DNA of 64,000 nucleotides from M3007 sp043764095 (GTDB taxonomy: Bacteria; Bacteroidota; Bacteroidia; Chitinophagales; Saprospiraceae). Within the stretch, counting starts at the first letter, position 1, and every line of letters starts with the position of its first letter. The position numbers and the translations under genes were made by a program. A model generated the notes under the pieces. The model made no database searches. It saw only the letters and a program-made list of their open reading frames with translations, and was not told the origin of the DNA. The DNA lies in NCBI GenBank assembly GCA_043764095.1, contig JAYUKX010000197.1:136971-200970 (forward strand), in the 5' to 3' direction. Shown here one piece after another: positions 9,494 through 18,025 of the stretch.

Positions 9494-10690
9494 GTGACCT
9501 CAAAAGAACGCCTATTACTATTTATACTCGCCGCGGTTAATTTTACGCATATCATGGACTTTATGATCATGATGCCATTAGGGCCGCAATTGATGGGGTT
9601 ATTTAAAATTAACCCACAGCAATTTGGATTTGCTGTATCCGCTTACAGTATTACCGCAGGTATAAGCGGTTTTGTTGCTGCTTTTTTTGTGGATCGTTTT
9701 GATCGCAAAAAATTACTATTTTCTGCTTATATTGGCTTTTTATTAGGGACTTTTGCCTGCGCTTTTGCACCTGGGTACTATGCGTTGGTGGCAGCGCGTG
9801 TTTTGGCCGGCTTGTTTGGCGGTATGATTGGAGCGCAAGTATTATCCATTGTGAGTGATTCCTTTCCTTACGAACGTAGGGCAAGCGCCATGGGAGTACT
9901 GATGACCGCTTTCTCGTTGGCATCAGTGGCAGGTGTACCCAGCGGTTTATGGTTGGCAGCGAAATTTAGTTGGCATATTCCGTTTTTGGCCATCGCGTTG
10001 ATTGGGGTAGGGGTTGCTATTGGTATTTATATGTTTATCCCTTCAATGACGAAGCATATTTCTTTGGATCAACCTAAAGGAAATCCACTACATGTATTGA
10101 CCGATATTATGAAGTCACCAAACCAAATGCGTGCATTGTCACTTTCTGCGGTATTAATGATGGGGCATTTTAGTATCATTCCTTTTATCGCTCCTTCTTT
10201 GGTGGGTAATGTTGGTTTTCGACAAGATCAAATATTTTTGATTTACCTTGTAGGTGGCGCACTAACGATCTTTTCTGCACCATTAGTAGGGAAACTTGCC
10301 GACAAATACGGAAAATTTCCTATTTTTAGTATTTTCGCTTTGATTTCGATGATACCTGTATGGCTGATTACTAACCTTTGGGCAATGCCAATTTGGGTCG
10401 TTTTAGTCATTTCTGGATTCTTTTTTATTGCAGTCAATGGCAGGATGATTCCTACTCAAGCCTTAGTATCAGGCGTAGTTTCACCGCAGCAACGTGGCGG
10501 ATTTATGAGTATTAATTCTTCTTTGCAGCAATTAGCATCTGGGCTTGCAGTAACTATTGCCGGATCTATGGTACACGAAGGCGATAATGGCCGCTTGGAG
10601 AACTATCCAATGGTAGGTTATTTCTCAATTGCATTAATTGGGGTCTCTATATTTTTAGCCAGTAGGGTGAAAGTAGAGCAAAATGGCTAA
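9494..10690 (+). CDS. MFS transporter
   Basis: This 398-residue inner-membrane protein has about 12 hydrophobic segments. The loop after the second helix (VDRFDRKKLLF) matches the major facilitator motif A, and a related loop occurs in the second half (GKLADKYGKFP). Major facilitators move small solutes or drugs using ion gradients, but the substrate cannot be told from the sequence. The start is GTG at 9494; no in-frame ATG precedes it before the hairpin. The predicted N-terminus runs straight into the first helix. Its 3' end faces the formylglycine-generating-enzyme-like gene across a shared hairpin. Confidence 0.9.
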   Translation: MTSKERLLLFILAAVNFTHIMDFMIMMPLGPQLMGLFKINPQQFGFAVSAYSITAGISGFVAAFFVDRFDRKKLLFSAYIGFLLGTFACAFAPGYYALVAARVLAGLFGGMIGAQVLSIVSDSFPYERRASAMGVLMTAFSLASVAGVPSGLWLAAKFSWHIPFLAIALIGVGVAIGIYMFIPSMTKHISLDQPKGNPLHVLTDIMKSPNQMRALSLSAVLMMGHFSIIPFIAPSLVGNVGFRQDQIFLIYLVGGALTIFSAPLVGKLADKYGKFPIFSIFALISMIPVWLITNLWAMPIWVVLVISGFFFIAVNGRMIPTQALVSGVVSPQQRGGFMSINSSLQQLASGLAVTIAGSMVHEGDNGRLENYPMVGYFSIALIGVSIFLASRVKVEQNG

Positions 10691-10696
10691 AAAAAT

Positions 10697-10733
10697 AAGG
10701 GCTTTTTTTAGTGTTATACTAAGAAAAGCCCTT
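10697..10733. terminator. Bidirectional hairpin between convergent genes
   Basis: AAGGGCTTTT (10697-10706) pairs perfectly with AAAAGCCCTT (10724-10733) across a 17-base loop. On the minus strand the stem is followed by a T-rich run (TTATTTTTTT), so it best suits the minus-strand gene, but it can serve both. Confidence 0.7.
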
Positions 10734-10756
10734 AAAAACCTTTAAAATAGTTTAGT

Positions 10757-11710
10757 TTACCGTGCTAACCTAAATCCTACAAGCATATTTCCCTTGTTGG
10801 GTTGTTCTTTATTACGACTAGTAGTGCGGCAAAATGGTGCTGCATTTTTCCAAGAACCGCCCCTCATTACTTTTGAGGTATTGGACTCTGCTTCTTTGGA
10901 CTGTTCGCTTTCTGTCGTAGTATAGGTAATATAGTTGTCGCTGCACCATTCCCATACATTTCCACTCATGTCATAAATACCTAGCTTGTTAGGTGTAGAT
11001 TTGCCAACGGGAGCGGTTCTTTGACGGAACTCATGGACAGCTGGGGATGGGGTGCTTTGATTTTTCAGGGCCGCGCCAACATTAAAATTCATTTCACTTT
11101 CATTTGCAGTGTTTTTTCCATTAGCATAAGTGATATTTTTACCACCTTCTCTGGCTGCAAATTCCCACTCTGCCTCGGTAGGGAGGCGATAGTTTTTACC
11201 TGTTTTGGCATTTAGTTTTTTAATGAATTCCTGAATTTCATTCCATGTAACCTGCTCTACTGGGCAGTCGTCGCAGTTTTTGAAAAAAGATGGGCTCGTA
11301 CCCATAATTTGTCTCCATTGCTTTTGGGTTACTTCATATTTGCTAATGTAGAAGTTTTTTACAATGACGACATGGGCAGGCTTTTCTGTTTCCCAGCAAT
11401 CCCCTTGTCCTTCAAAACAGCCCATAACAAATGTGCCTGCCTCCACACACGCCATATTGTCGCTAATGGGGGATTCATCGAAAAAAGACTCCGTTTCAAT
11501 CACTGGCGTCTCTTTTTGGGATATTTCCATATTAAGGGTACTGGCAAATTTTGCCATGATGGCTGATTTGCTTTGGAGATCAACTCCAGGAGCAAAAGAA
11601 TCAGCAGGTGTATGAAATAATTCATACGAAAAAAATGGGTGCGCAGCACTTAATAAAATAGTTGCATGCACACAAATAATAGTTAGAACGGATGGTAGTA
11701 CGTTTCTCAT
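10757..11710 (-). CDS. Formylglycine-generating-enzyme family (SUMF1-like) protein
   Basis: The protein has about 317 residues from the ATG at 11708-11710, which yields a signal peptide (MRNVLPSVLTIICVHATILL). The mature part holds a complete FGE-sulfatase fold: GTFVMGCFEG, the FYISKYEVTQKQWRQIMG block, RLPTEAEWEFAAREGG, MSGNVWEWCSD, RGGSW and the closing GFRLAR. This fold is used by true formylglycine-generating enzymes, by the T9SS/gliding lipoproteins GldK/GldJ and by many Bacteroidota proteins of unknown role. There is no lipobox and the paired active-site cysteines of true enzymes are not obvious, so the catalytic role is uncertain. No sulfatase gene is nearby. It is probably periplasmic or on the cell surface. 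Confidence 0.85.
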   Translation of the reverse strand: MRNVLPSVLTIICVHATILLSAAHPFFSYELFHTPADSFAPGVDLQSKSAIMAKFASTLNMEISQKETPVIETESFFDESPISDNMACVEAGTFVMGCFEGQGDCWETEKPAHVVIVKNFYISKYEVTQKQWRQIMGTSPSFFKNCDDCPVEQVTWNEIQEFIKKLNAKTGKNYRLPTEAEWEFAAREGGKNITYANGKNTANESEMNFNVGAALKNQSTPSPAVHEFRQRTAPVGKSTPNKLGIYDMSGNVWEWCSDNYITYTTTESEQSKEAESNTSKVMRGGSWKNAAPFCRTTSRNKEQPNKGNMLVGFRLAR

Positions 11711-12061
11711 AACACGAAAAAATTTAATTGTTACACTGTATAAAACCTTCTCCAAAAAAACGGTACAATCAGGAATTTGCGTCTGCAAAGAAATAGGTAA
11801 AAAAAGTCACGATAACGGCAAACTAATTATACATTCAATTTGGAAAATTCTTATACTAAAATTACACGATTTTTATACGATGCAAAGGTAAGTGTTAAAA
11901 AGAAGATCTTAAAAAGTCACTATTTTAATTCGACTATCATTCGTATGTAATAATTCTTTTTTTTGGTTAAAAAAAGAATATTATTTTTTAAATAAAATAT
12001 TTTTAATGTTTTTCGTGTTTTTGTGTCGATTTTTTTCTTTAAATCAAAATTATATTATTAT
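11711..12061. other. AT-rich intergenic region between the FGE-like gene and hisD
   Basis: These 351 bases have no convincing open frame. On the minus strand a Bacteroidota -7 element TACCTTTG lies at 11883-11890, without a clear TTG upstream of it. It would give the FGE-like gene a leader of about 170 bases. Near hisD, T- and A-rich runs around 11953-11978 can fold into a weak hairpin (TTCTTTTTT with AAAAAAGAA) that could end the his transcript. Confidence 0.4.
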
Positions 12062-13375
12062 TTAGTTAATCCCAGATTTGACAGCATGTGACATTTTTAG
12101 AGTGTCCATCCGGATAGAAACAGCCCTAGAGTGAGCCGTTAAGCCTTCTGCAAGCGCCATTTCTATAATGGTTGGACCTATATGAATGAGTCCTGCTTGG
12201 GTAATCTTTTGGAACGTAATTTTTTTCATAAAACTATCCAAAGAAACGCCCGCATAAGCACGTGCAAACCCATTAGTAGGTAGGGTATGATTGGTGCCAG
12301 ACGCATAGTCACCCGCACTTTCGGGCGTAAAATGCCCAAGAAATACAGAACCAGCGTTGGTAACTTGTGCTGCATATACATCGGGCTGCTCTACTTGCAA
12401 AATCAAATGCTCTGGTGCATAAAGATTGGAAACAAGCATGGCTTCTTGCGCGTTTTTGACCCAAATTGCCTTGCTGTTGGCCAAAGCTCCTCTTGAAATC
12501 TCCTGTCTGGGCAATTGCTGAACTTGCTCTTCTACCGCATCTAATACGGCGTTAATAAGACCTTTATCTGTACAAATTAAAACTACTTGGCTATCAGTAC
12601 CATGTTCGGCTTGACTCAATAAATCTGCTGCAACAAAAGTAGGATTTGCGCTTGCATCTGCAATAACAGCTACTTCTGAGGGGCCTGCCGGCATATCAAT
12701 GGCTACTCCGTCCAAAAACACCAACTGTTTCGCTGCGGTTACCCATGGGTTTCCTGGCCCAAAAATCTTCCAAACCTTAGGTACACTTTCCGTGCCATAA
12801 GCCATAGCCGCAATGGCCTGTGCGCCTCCAATACCAAAAATCTGGTGGATGCCACAGAGTTGTGCCGCAAAAAGTACCGCTGGATGTACTTTACCTTCCT
12901 TATTACAAGGTGTACACAACACTACTTGTGCGCAACCGGCCAATTGGGCAGGTACACCTAACATCAGCACAGTAGAAAATAGGGGAGCGGTACCACCTGG
13001 AATATAAAGCCCCACCCGTTCTATCGGCAGGCTTTTACGTCCGCACACCACACCGGGCATGGTTTCTACTTCGAATGGGTGCTCTTTTTGCAGCGCATGG
13101 AATTGTTTAATATTATGGTAGGCTTGTTCAATGGCATTTTTGAGGGCAGGTGTCAATTGGTGAACAGCCGCTTCCTGTTGCTTGTTGGTAATTTGAAGCG
13201 TTTCTGGAGTATATCCTTCAAACTGTGTTGTAAAACGCTTTACGGCAATATCGCCTTCTTCCCGAACTGCCTTGAGTATGGGCGTTACCTGCGTACGGAA
13301 ATCAGCAAAATCACCTGAAGGCCGTTCTAAGAAAGGCGTAATTTGCTCCAAATTTTGGAATGTGATAATCTGCAT
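12062..13375 (-). CDS. hisD: Histidinol dehydrogenase
   Basis: This 437-residue cytoplasmic enzyme catalyses the last two steps of histidine synthesis, oxidising L-histidinol to histidine with two NAD+. Family blocks are evident: VGLYIPGGTAPLFSTVLML, IFGPGNPWVTAAKQLV and the signature DMPAGPSEVAVIADASANP. The zinc and base residues are in LLSQAEHG (Gln and His), ESAGDYASGTNHTLPT (Asp and His) and the C-terminal GLTAHSRAV (His). The length is normal. It starts one base after the hisG stop and is therefore translated from the same transcript. No hisC or hisB follows, so the rest of the pathway must be encoded elsewhere. Confidence 0.97.
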   Translation of the reverse strand: MQIITFQNLEQITPFLERPSGDFADFRTQVTPILKAVREEGDIAVKRFTTQFEGYTPETLQITNKQQEAAVHQLTPALKNAIEQAYHNIKQFHALQKEHPFEVETMPGVVCGRKSLPIERVGLYIPGGTAPLFSTVLMLGVPAQLAGCAQVVLCTPCNKEGKVHPAVLFAAQLCGIHQIFGIGGAQAIAAMAYGTESVPKVWKIFGPGNPWVTAAKQLVFLDGVAIDMPAGPSEVAVIADASANPTFVAADLLSQAEHGTDSQVVLICTDKGLINAVLDAVEEQVQQLPRQEISRGALANSKAIWVKNAQEAMLVSNLYAPEHLILQVEQPDVYAAQVTNAGSVFLGHFTPESAGDYASGTNHTLPTNGFARAYAGVSLDSFMKKITFQKITQAGLIHIGPTIIEMALAEGLTAHSRAVSIRMDTLKMSHAVKSGIN

Positions 13376-13376
13376 A

Positions 13377-14228
13377 TTAAAGAATCATTTTTTCAATAGA
13401 TGTAACTAAAATACCTTCTGCACCTGCCGCTTTGAGTTGCTCAATAATTGACCAGAACTCACTTTCGCTCACCACAGTATGAATACTACTCCAACCGCTT
13501 TCGGCCAATGGTAACACTGTAGGACTGCGCATGCCGGGTAGCAATTCGATAATTTGAGGAATATTTTGATTAGGGGCGTTCATCAGGATATACTTATGCG
13601 ATTTGGCGCGTAACAAGGCATCGAATCGGAAATTGAGTTGCTCCAGAATACCCTGCTTCGCTGCATTCAATTGTGGCGCAGCAATGAGTATGGCCTCCGA
13701 TTTAAGTATGGTTTCTACTTCTTTTAAACCATTCATCATCAAAGTACTGCCGCTACTCACCAAATCGCATATCGCATCGGCCAAACCAATAGATGGCGCA
13801 ATTTCAACCGAACCACTAATATCGTGGAGGGTTGCTTGGATGCCTTTTTCTTTTAGGTATTTCGATAAAATATTTGGATAACTTGTAGCAATTCTGCTGC
13901 CTTCTAATGTTATGCCAGATATATATTCTATGTTTTTAGGTACTGCTAAACTCAGGCGACATTTACCAAACCCTAGTCGGGACACGGTTTCTACTCGTTT
14001 ACCCTTTTCCAAAACGATATTTTCGCCAACAATTCCAATATCTGCTACACCATCTGCTACATATTCAGGAATATCGTCGTCGCGAAGAAAAAAGATTTCT
14101 AGCGGAAAATTATACGATTCGGTGCGCAATCGGCCATAGCCATTACTAAAGCCGATACCGGCATCTTTGAGTAGTCCAATGCTATCGTCGTGTAGCCGGC
14201 CTGATTTTTGAATAGCAATTCTTAACAT
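13377..14228 (-). CDS. hisG: ATP phosphoribosyltransferase, long form
   Basis: This 283-residue enzyme performs the first and feedback-controlled step of histidine synthesis, joining ATP and PRPP. The N-terminal half has the periplasmic-binding-protein-like catalytic fold (LRIAIQKSGRLHDDS, DDIPEYVADGVADIGIVGEN). The PRPP-binding loop is in AICDLVSSGSTLMMNGL. The length, about 70 residues beyond the HisZ-dependent short form, and the final region (VVSESEFWSIIEQLKAAGAEGILVTSIEKM) indicate the long form with its own histidine-sensing ACT-like domain. It is the first structural gene behind the leader peptide and attenuator at 14407-14546. Confidence 0.96.
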   Translation of the reverse strand: MLRIAIQKSGRLHDDSIGLLKDAGIGFSNGYGRLRTESYNFPLEIFFLRDDDIPEYVADGVADIGIVGENIVLEKGKRVETVSRLGFGKCRLSLAVPKNIEYISGITLEGSRIATSYPNILSKYLKEKGIQATLHDISGSVEIAPSIGLADAICDLVSSGSTLMMNGLKEVETILKSEAILIAAPQLNAAKQGILEQLNFRFDALLRAKSHKYILMNAPNQNIPQIIELLPGMRSPTVLPLAESGWSSIHTVVSESEFWSIIEQLKAAGAEGILVTSIEKMIL

Positions 14229-14406
14229 GAATATTTTTAATTTTAGGAACGATAAAATAATAACTTCCTCTTTTTGGGTAGATTAATTTTTGCTCAGACA
14301 AGTATCTTTTTGTGCGAATAGTTGGGCTATTTAAACGAAAAGATAGGCTGTATGAGCGGAAAGGAATCAGCCAAAATGGGGAAGTTATTGTTTTATCGTT
14401 CTTTAA

Positions 14407-14450
14407 CATAAAAAAAGCGGTTTGCCGAATAAATCCGACAAACCGCTTTT
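14407..14450 (-). terminator. Attenuator terminator of the his operon
   Basis: Read on the minus strand, AAAAGCGGTTTG (14450-14439) pairs perfectly with CAAACCGCTTTT (14424-14413) and runs into seven T. It lies 24 bases after the leader-peptide stop and about 180 bases before hisG. This is the position expected for a transcription attenuator that forms when the leader ribosome does not stall. Confidence 0.85.
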
Positions 14451-14474
14451 GGTTAAATGTATCGTTGAATACAC

Positions 14475-14546
14475 CTATACAACACCAAAGCCTGCCGGGA
14501 GGGCGGGGGAATGATGATGGAAACAGTGTATGTTATTAAATGTCAT
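14475..14546 (-). CDS. his operon leader peptide (23 codons)
   Basis: The minus-strand frame reads MTFNNIHCFHHHSPAL followed by PAGFGVV and TAG. Four of 23 residues are histidine, three of them consecutive (CAT CAT CAT, 14511-14519), and the peptide sits upstream of hisG with an intrinsic terminator between. This is the classic leader of an amino-acid biosynthesis operon. When charged tRNA-His is scarce the ribosome should stall at the His codons and favour an antiterminator; when it is plentiful the terminator forms. No Shine-Dalgarno site is seen, as is usual in this phylum. The frame is too short for ordinary gene finders. Confidence 0.88.
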   Translation of the reverse strand: MTFNNIHCFHHHSPALPAGFGVV

Positions 14547-14580
14547 AATTGTCTTTATACTGAGTGGAAGTATAACGGCG

Positions 14581-14611
14581 CAAAGGTAAAATGGTTTTAA
14601 TAAACCTCCAA
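14581..14611 (-). promoter_or_regulatory. Promoter of the his leader
   Basis: On the minus strand the -7 element TACCTTTG is at 14588-14581 and a -33 TTG at 14611-14609, with 20 bases between. This fits the Bacteroidota consensus. Transcription would start some 25-30 bases before the leader-peptide ATG. Confidence 0.7.
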
Positions 14612-14672
14612 TTATTTCTGGATAAAATAAACATGGGTAGGAACAATGGATAAAAAAACAAACGCCTCAATA

Positions 14673-14703
14673 TTGTAAAGGTGAATCTAATACTTTACTT
14701 TTG
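14673..14703 (+). promoter_or_regulatory. Promoter of the secreted protein gene at 14769
   Basis: TTG at 14673-14675, a 20-base spacer and TACTTTTG at 14696-14703 fit the Bacteroidota -33/-7 pattern. The promoter is divergent from the his promoter. Confidence 0.6.
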
Positions 14704-14768
14704 TACTTTGTACTACCGCAATATCCAATACGAGAATTATTAGTGGGTATTTTAAAACAGACCAGCAA

Positions 14769-15476
14769 TTGAGAAATATTTTCTTCATATTTACAATTCT
14801 ACCATCCGTTCTATTCGGACAAACGGCTACCTTTTCGGCTGATACAACTCATTTTTACACAGATAAGGATAGCAGAACAGATATTTATGACAAAATAATG
14901 GAAGCCAAGTGGGAAATTAACGGGCAGACACTTCATTATGGCTCAAAACCCATCTCAATAACTGCCGATAATAAACTTGACACTATTTTATATAAACAAA
15001 AAAATAATTCCAAAGTAGATACAATAGTTTGCAACATCAACAAAACAGGAAATTTCAAGTTCTATTACAATGAATGTTGTGGAGGCTTTAACATAGCTGA
15101 CGAAACTGGAAATTTTTTTATCGGGTCAATCATCTTTAGCATCCAAGGACAAGATAACGAAAAGAAATATTTGGGGACACTTGGCGAAACTGGATTACTT
15201 GTAAAATCAACCTCTAAAGATACTTTGAGCATTGGATGCAGAAGTGCAATGTCTCCAAATGTCTATGAAATAACTTTTAGAGAAATTGAAATATGTAAAG
15301 ACACGATTGACTGTGATGAATCGACATGTCTATTTGAAAAAGGTAAAGAAGAATTGAACTATAATTTTGTTTGTAAGACGGTTTCAAAAAAGATGGACTG
15401 TTTATTTTTACCATTAAGCAACCGACCAATAAAAATTACTTACGACCCGAGCACAGACAGAATTAGATTTGAATAG
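14769..15476 (+). CDS. Secreted protein of unknown function
   Basis: This 235-residue protein starts at a TTG; no in-frame ATG lies between it and the promoter at 14673-14703. The TTG gives a good signal peptide (MRNIFFIFTILPSVLFGQ). I do not recognise the mature part. It is polar and beta-rich, with nine or so cysteines in short clusters (NECCGGF, EICKDTIDCDESTCLF, FVCKTVSKKMDCLF), suggesting disulfides in the periplasm or outside the cell. There is no lipobox, T9SS domain or membrane segment. It stands alone between the his leader and tRNA-Asn. Confidence 0.7.
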   Translation: MRNIFFIFTILPSVLFGQTATFSADTTHFYTDKDSRTDIYDKIMEAKWEINGQTLHYGSKPISITADNKLDTILYKQKNNSKVDTIVCNINKTGNFKFYYNECCGGFNIADETGNFFIGSIIFSIQGQDNEKKYLGTLGETGLLVKSTSKDTLSIGCRSAMSPNVYEITFREIEICKDTIDCDESTCLFEKGKEELNYNFVCKTVSKKMDCLFLPLSNRPIKITYDPSTDRIRFE

Positions 15477-15531
15477 AAAAACGCCGCATTCTAGGTAGAA
15501 TAATTTTTTTTTAATTTTTTTGTTAAAAAGT

Positions 15532-15563
15532 TTGGCGGATCAATTTTTGTGGGTGTATCTTTG
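15532..15563 (+). promoter_or_regulatory. tRNA-Asn promoter
   Basis: TTG at 15532-15534 and TATCTTTG at 15556-15563 (21-base spacing) match the Bacteroidota promoter pattern and place the start just before the tRNA. Confidence 0.75.
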
Positions 15564-15580
15564 CGTCGCTTTTAGCAAAT

Positions 15581-15654
15581 GCTTCATTAGCTCAGTTGGT
15601 TAGAGCAACGGACTGTTAATCCGTAGGTCCAAGGTTCAAGTCCTTGATGGAGCG
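15581..15654 (+). tRNA. tRNA-Asn (anticodon GTT)
   Basis: A cloverleaf can be drawn by eye. The acceptor stem is GCTTCAT with ATGGAGC, and the discriminator base is G. The D arm is in AGCTCAGTTGGTTAGAGC. The anticodon stem-loop CGGACTGTTAATCCG has anticodon GTT at 15615-15617. The T arm is CAAGGTTCAAGTCCTTG. The 3' CCA is not encoded. It decodes AAC and AAT. Confidence 0.97.
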
Positions 15655-15658
15655 CAAA

Positions 15659-15686
15659 AGGCCACCGATTGGTGGCCTTTTTTTTT
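15659..15686 (+). terminator. Terminator after tRNA-Asn
   Basis: AGGCCACC and GGTGGCCT form a strong stem with a GATT loop, followed by eight or more T. It separates the tRNA from the kinase gene that starts at 15714. Confidence 0.9.
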
Positions 15687-15713
15687 GATAAAATTTTAAA
15701 ATTCAGAACAAAT

Positions 15714-16628
15714 ATGAGCCTAGTTGCTGTAGGAACGGTAGCGTTCGATGACATAGAAACGCCCTTTGGCCGCGCCGAAAAGGTTGTTGGTGGTGCATGT
15801 ACTTACATAGCACTCGCTGCCTCTTATTTTATCAAACCAGTTCAAATCGTTTCGGTGGTAGGGGACGATTTTCCTGAAACAATGTTGAATGAGTTGCGTA
15901 GCCGAGGTGCAGATACCGAAGGTGTGCAAATTAAACACGGCGAAAAATCGTTTTTCTGGGCGGGTCGCTACCATGCTGATATGAACGGGCGCGATACATT
16001 GGATACACAACTCAATGTTTTGGCCGATTTTGATCCAATTTTACCAGATTCCTATAAAAATGCTACCTACTTGATGCTCGGCAACCTTACGCCTCAGGTA
16101 CAAATGCGTGTATTGGATCAATTGACTACCCGTCCGAAATTAGTAGTACTTGATACCATGAATTTTTGGATGAATATCGCGATGGACGATTTACTTAAAG
16201 TGCTAAAGCGCATTGATGTTCTAACGATTAATGATGAAGAGGCGCGCCAATTATCGGGCGAGCATTCCTTAGTAAAAGCAGCAGCAAAAATTCTTAACAT
16301 GGGCCCTAAGTACTTGATTATCAAGAAAGGGGAGCATGGGGCTTTGTTGTTTAGCGAAGACGAAGTGTTTTTTGCTCCGGCACTTCCACTTGAGCAAGTA
16401 ACGGATCCAACGGGTGCAGGTGATACCTTTGCAGGTGGTTTGATCGGCTGGATTGCAAAAACGGATGATATTAGTTTTGAAAACATGAAACGCGCTATTA
16501 TCTATGGCTCCGCGATGGCCTCTTTTTGCGTGGAAAAATTTAGCATCGACCGGTTGGTAGAATTGGATACTGAAAAGATTCAGCAACGCGTTGAGCAATT
16601 TGCAAAATTGGTGAAATTTGATATTTAG
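15714..16628 (+). CDS. PfkB/ribokinase-family sugar kinase
   Basis: This is a 304-residue cytoplasmic kinase expected to phosphorylate a sugar or nucleoside with ATP. The PfkB fold shows in GGACTYIALAASYF and VSVVGDDF at the N-terminus, the lid region, and LTINDEEARQLSG. The anion-hole signature is DPTGAGDTFAGGLIGW, with the catalytic Asp in GAGD. The start chosen is the ATG at 15714 (MSLVAVGTVAFDDIETPFG). The frame extending back to 15669 would overlap the tRNA terminator. The substrate cannot be assigned. Its neighbours (tRNA, LamG protein) give no pathway hint. Confidence 0.9.
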   Translation: MSLVAVGTVAFDDIETPFGRAEKVVGGACTYIALAASYFIKPVQIVSVVGDDFPETMLNELRSRGADTEGVQIKHGEKSFFWAGRYHADMNGRDTLDTQLNVLADFDPILPDSYKNATYLMLGNLTPQVQMRVLDQLTTRPKLVVLDTMNFWMNIAMDDLLKVLKRIDVLTINDEEARQLSGEHSLVKAAAKILNMGPKYLIIKKGEHGALLFSEDEVFFAPALPLEQVTDPTGAGDTFAGGLIGWIAKTDDISFENMKRAIIYGSAMASFCVEKFSIDRLVELDTEKIQQRVEQFAKLVKFDI

Positions 16629-16745
16629 TACGTATAAATAATAACTTATCCCTTTCGGGTAATTTATCTCGGATAAACTCGTTTTAAGCACCGTTTTTTA
16701 AATCCATTGTATCTTTACCTTTAATATTAAAAACTGATCTATATT

Positions 16746-18002
16746 ATGCGCTATTTTATCCTCCTATTTATGCTGTATTGTATGGCCTATTGCCCACTTT
16801 TTGGGCAACCCGTTGATATTAATACCAAATTGGCTGCTTATTTTCCATTTACAGATTGTACAGGCAAAGATGCTAGTGGACAAAATTCGAGCGGGGCGGT
16901 AGATAGCACGATTAAGTGTCAATGTGGTGTACTTGATCAAGCATTGGAATTTGATGTGGCTAACGAAGATGCTAGTTTTGTTGGAAATATTAATTCGGTT
17001 TTTGGAACGACTAATTTTACGGTCAGTTTTTATATGAAGCCGGGTACAAATAATCCAACACCCGGCGCTACACAAATGGTGATGTCCAAGCAGGATACTT
17101 GTAGCCTAAATAATGCTTTTTGGGTGCGTTACCGTAAACAAGGTCAATCTTCCCTTTCCAGTAATGTGATTTCGACAGGCATTAGCCAAAATGATACGCT
17201 TGGGGTAACATTATCAGCTAAAATGGACGATGATCGTTGTTGGTACCATGTGGTCATTGTGCGTAATGGTGTTAAATACCAATTATATGTAGATGGTAAA
17301 TTACGCGACCAAAAAAGTTCATCTATTAGGGTTGATTTGACGAATCCTGCCGCTCTTACTTTGAGCAAACCCAAGTGCCCATTGGATGGGGGATATTTTG
17401 GTCTAATTGACGAGATGCGCTTCTATAACCGTGCCTATAGTGCTGAAGAAATTAATGAATTTTTGGCAATTCACCCAGACGAGTTGATCAATAGGGATAC
17501 TTTAATTTATCTTGGTAATTCTTTTGATGCCCAACTTTCTACGACTTGTGCCACTTCTGTTATTTGGTCACCAGCGGCTGGACTTTCAAATAATAATATT
17601 CCTAATCCAGTTATTGCACCAGAAGAACCTACACAATATATAGTCAGGTTTAATCATGCCAATGGCTGTGCTGCCTATGACACTATTTTTGTGAATGTAA
17701 TTGATCCTGATACACTAGATTGCAGTCAAATATTTATTCCTAATGCTTTTACGCCTGGTTTTTCAGCGGGACGCAATGATCGTTTTTTTATAAGTAACAG
17801 TTTTGCTATTACCGATTTTATTTCATTTGAGGTTTTTGATCGTTGGGGAGGTAGGGTTTTTAACGCCGAATCGGTACATGATTATTGGGATGGCACTTTT
17901 GCAGGTCAACCTGTTAATCCGGGTGTTTTCTTATACCGCTTGCGTTTTAAATGTAAAGGTGATGAAAAAGTAATTTCGGGAACTGTTACATTGTTGCGAT
18001 AA
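16746..18002 (+). CDS. LamG-like domain protein with T9SS type B (CHU_C) domain
   Basis: This 418-residue exported protein begins with a signal peptide (MRYFILLFMLYCMAYCPLFG). Residues of about 25-245 form a concanavalin/LamG jelly roll: the LAAYFPFTDCTGKDASG opening, FTVSFYMKPG, WYHVVIVRNGVKYQLYVDG and the closing GLIDEMRFYNRAYSAEEI. This fold usually binds carbohydrate or protein ligands. A short Ig-like stretch follows. The last 90 residues (IFIPNAFTPG, FEVFDRWGGRVF, LYRLRFKC) are the type B sorting domain for T9SS export. Its surface role is unknown. queA starts 23 bases downstream and may be co-transcribed. Confidence 0.92.
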   Translation: MRYFILLFMLYCMAYCPLFGQPVDINTKLAAYFPFTDCTGKDASGQNSSGAVDSTIKCQCGVLDQALEFDVANEDASFVGNINSVFGTTNFTVSFYMKPGTNNPTPGATQMVMSKQDTCSLNNAFWVRYRKQGQSSLSSNVISTGISQNDTLGVTLSAKMDDDRCWYHVVIVRNGVKYQLYVDGKLRDQKSSSIRVDLTNPAALTLSKPKCPLDGGYFGLIDEMRFYNRAYSAEEINEFLAIHPDELINRDTLIYLGNSFDAQLSTTCATSVIWSPAAGLSNNNIPNPVIAPEEPTQYIVRFNHANGCAAYDTIFVNVIDPDTLDCSQIFIPNAFTPGFSAGRNDRFFISNSFAITDFISFEVFDRWGGRVFNAESVHDYWDGTFAGQPVNPGVFLYRLRFKCKGDEKVISGTVTLLR

Positions 18003-18025
18003 ATACTATAAATAGGTTCAGTATA

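Noticed and set aside
15669..15713. Upstream extension of the PfkB kinase
   Set aside because: It would begin inside the tRNA terminator hairpin and encodes a Phe run from the T tract; the ATG at 15714 begins exactly at the family's conserved N-terminus.
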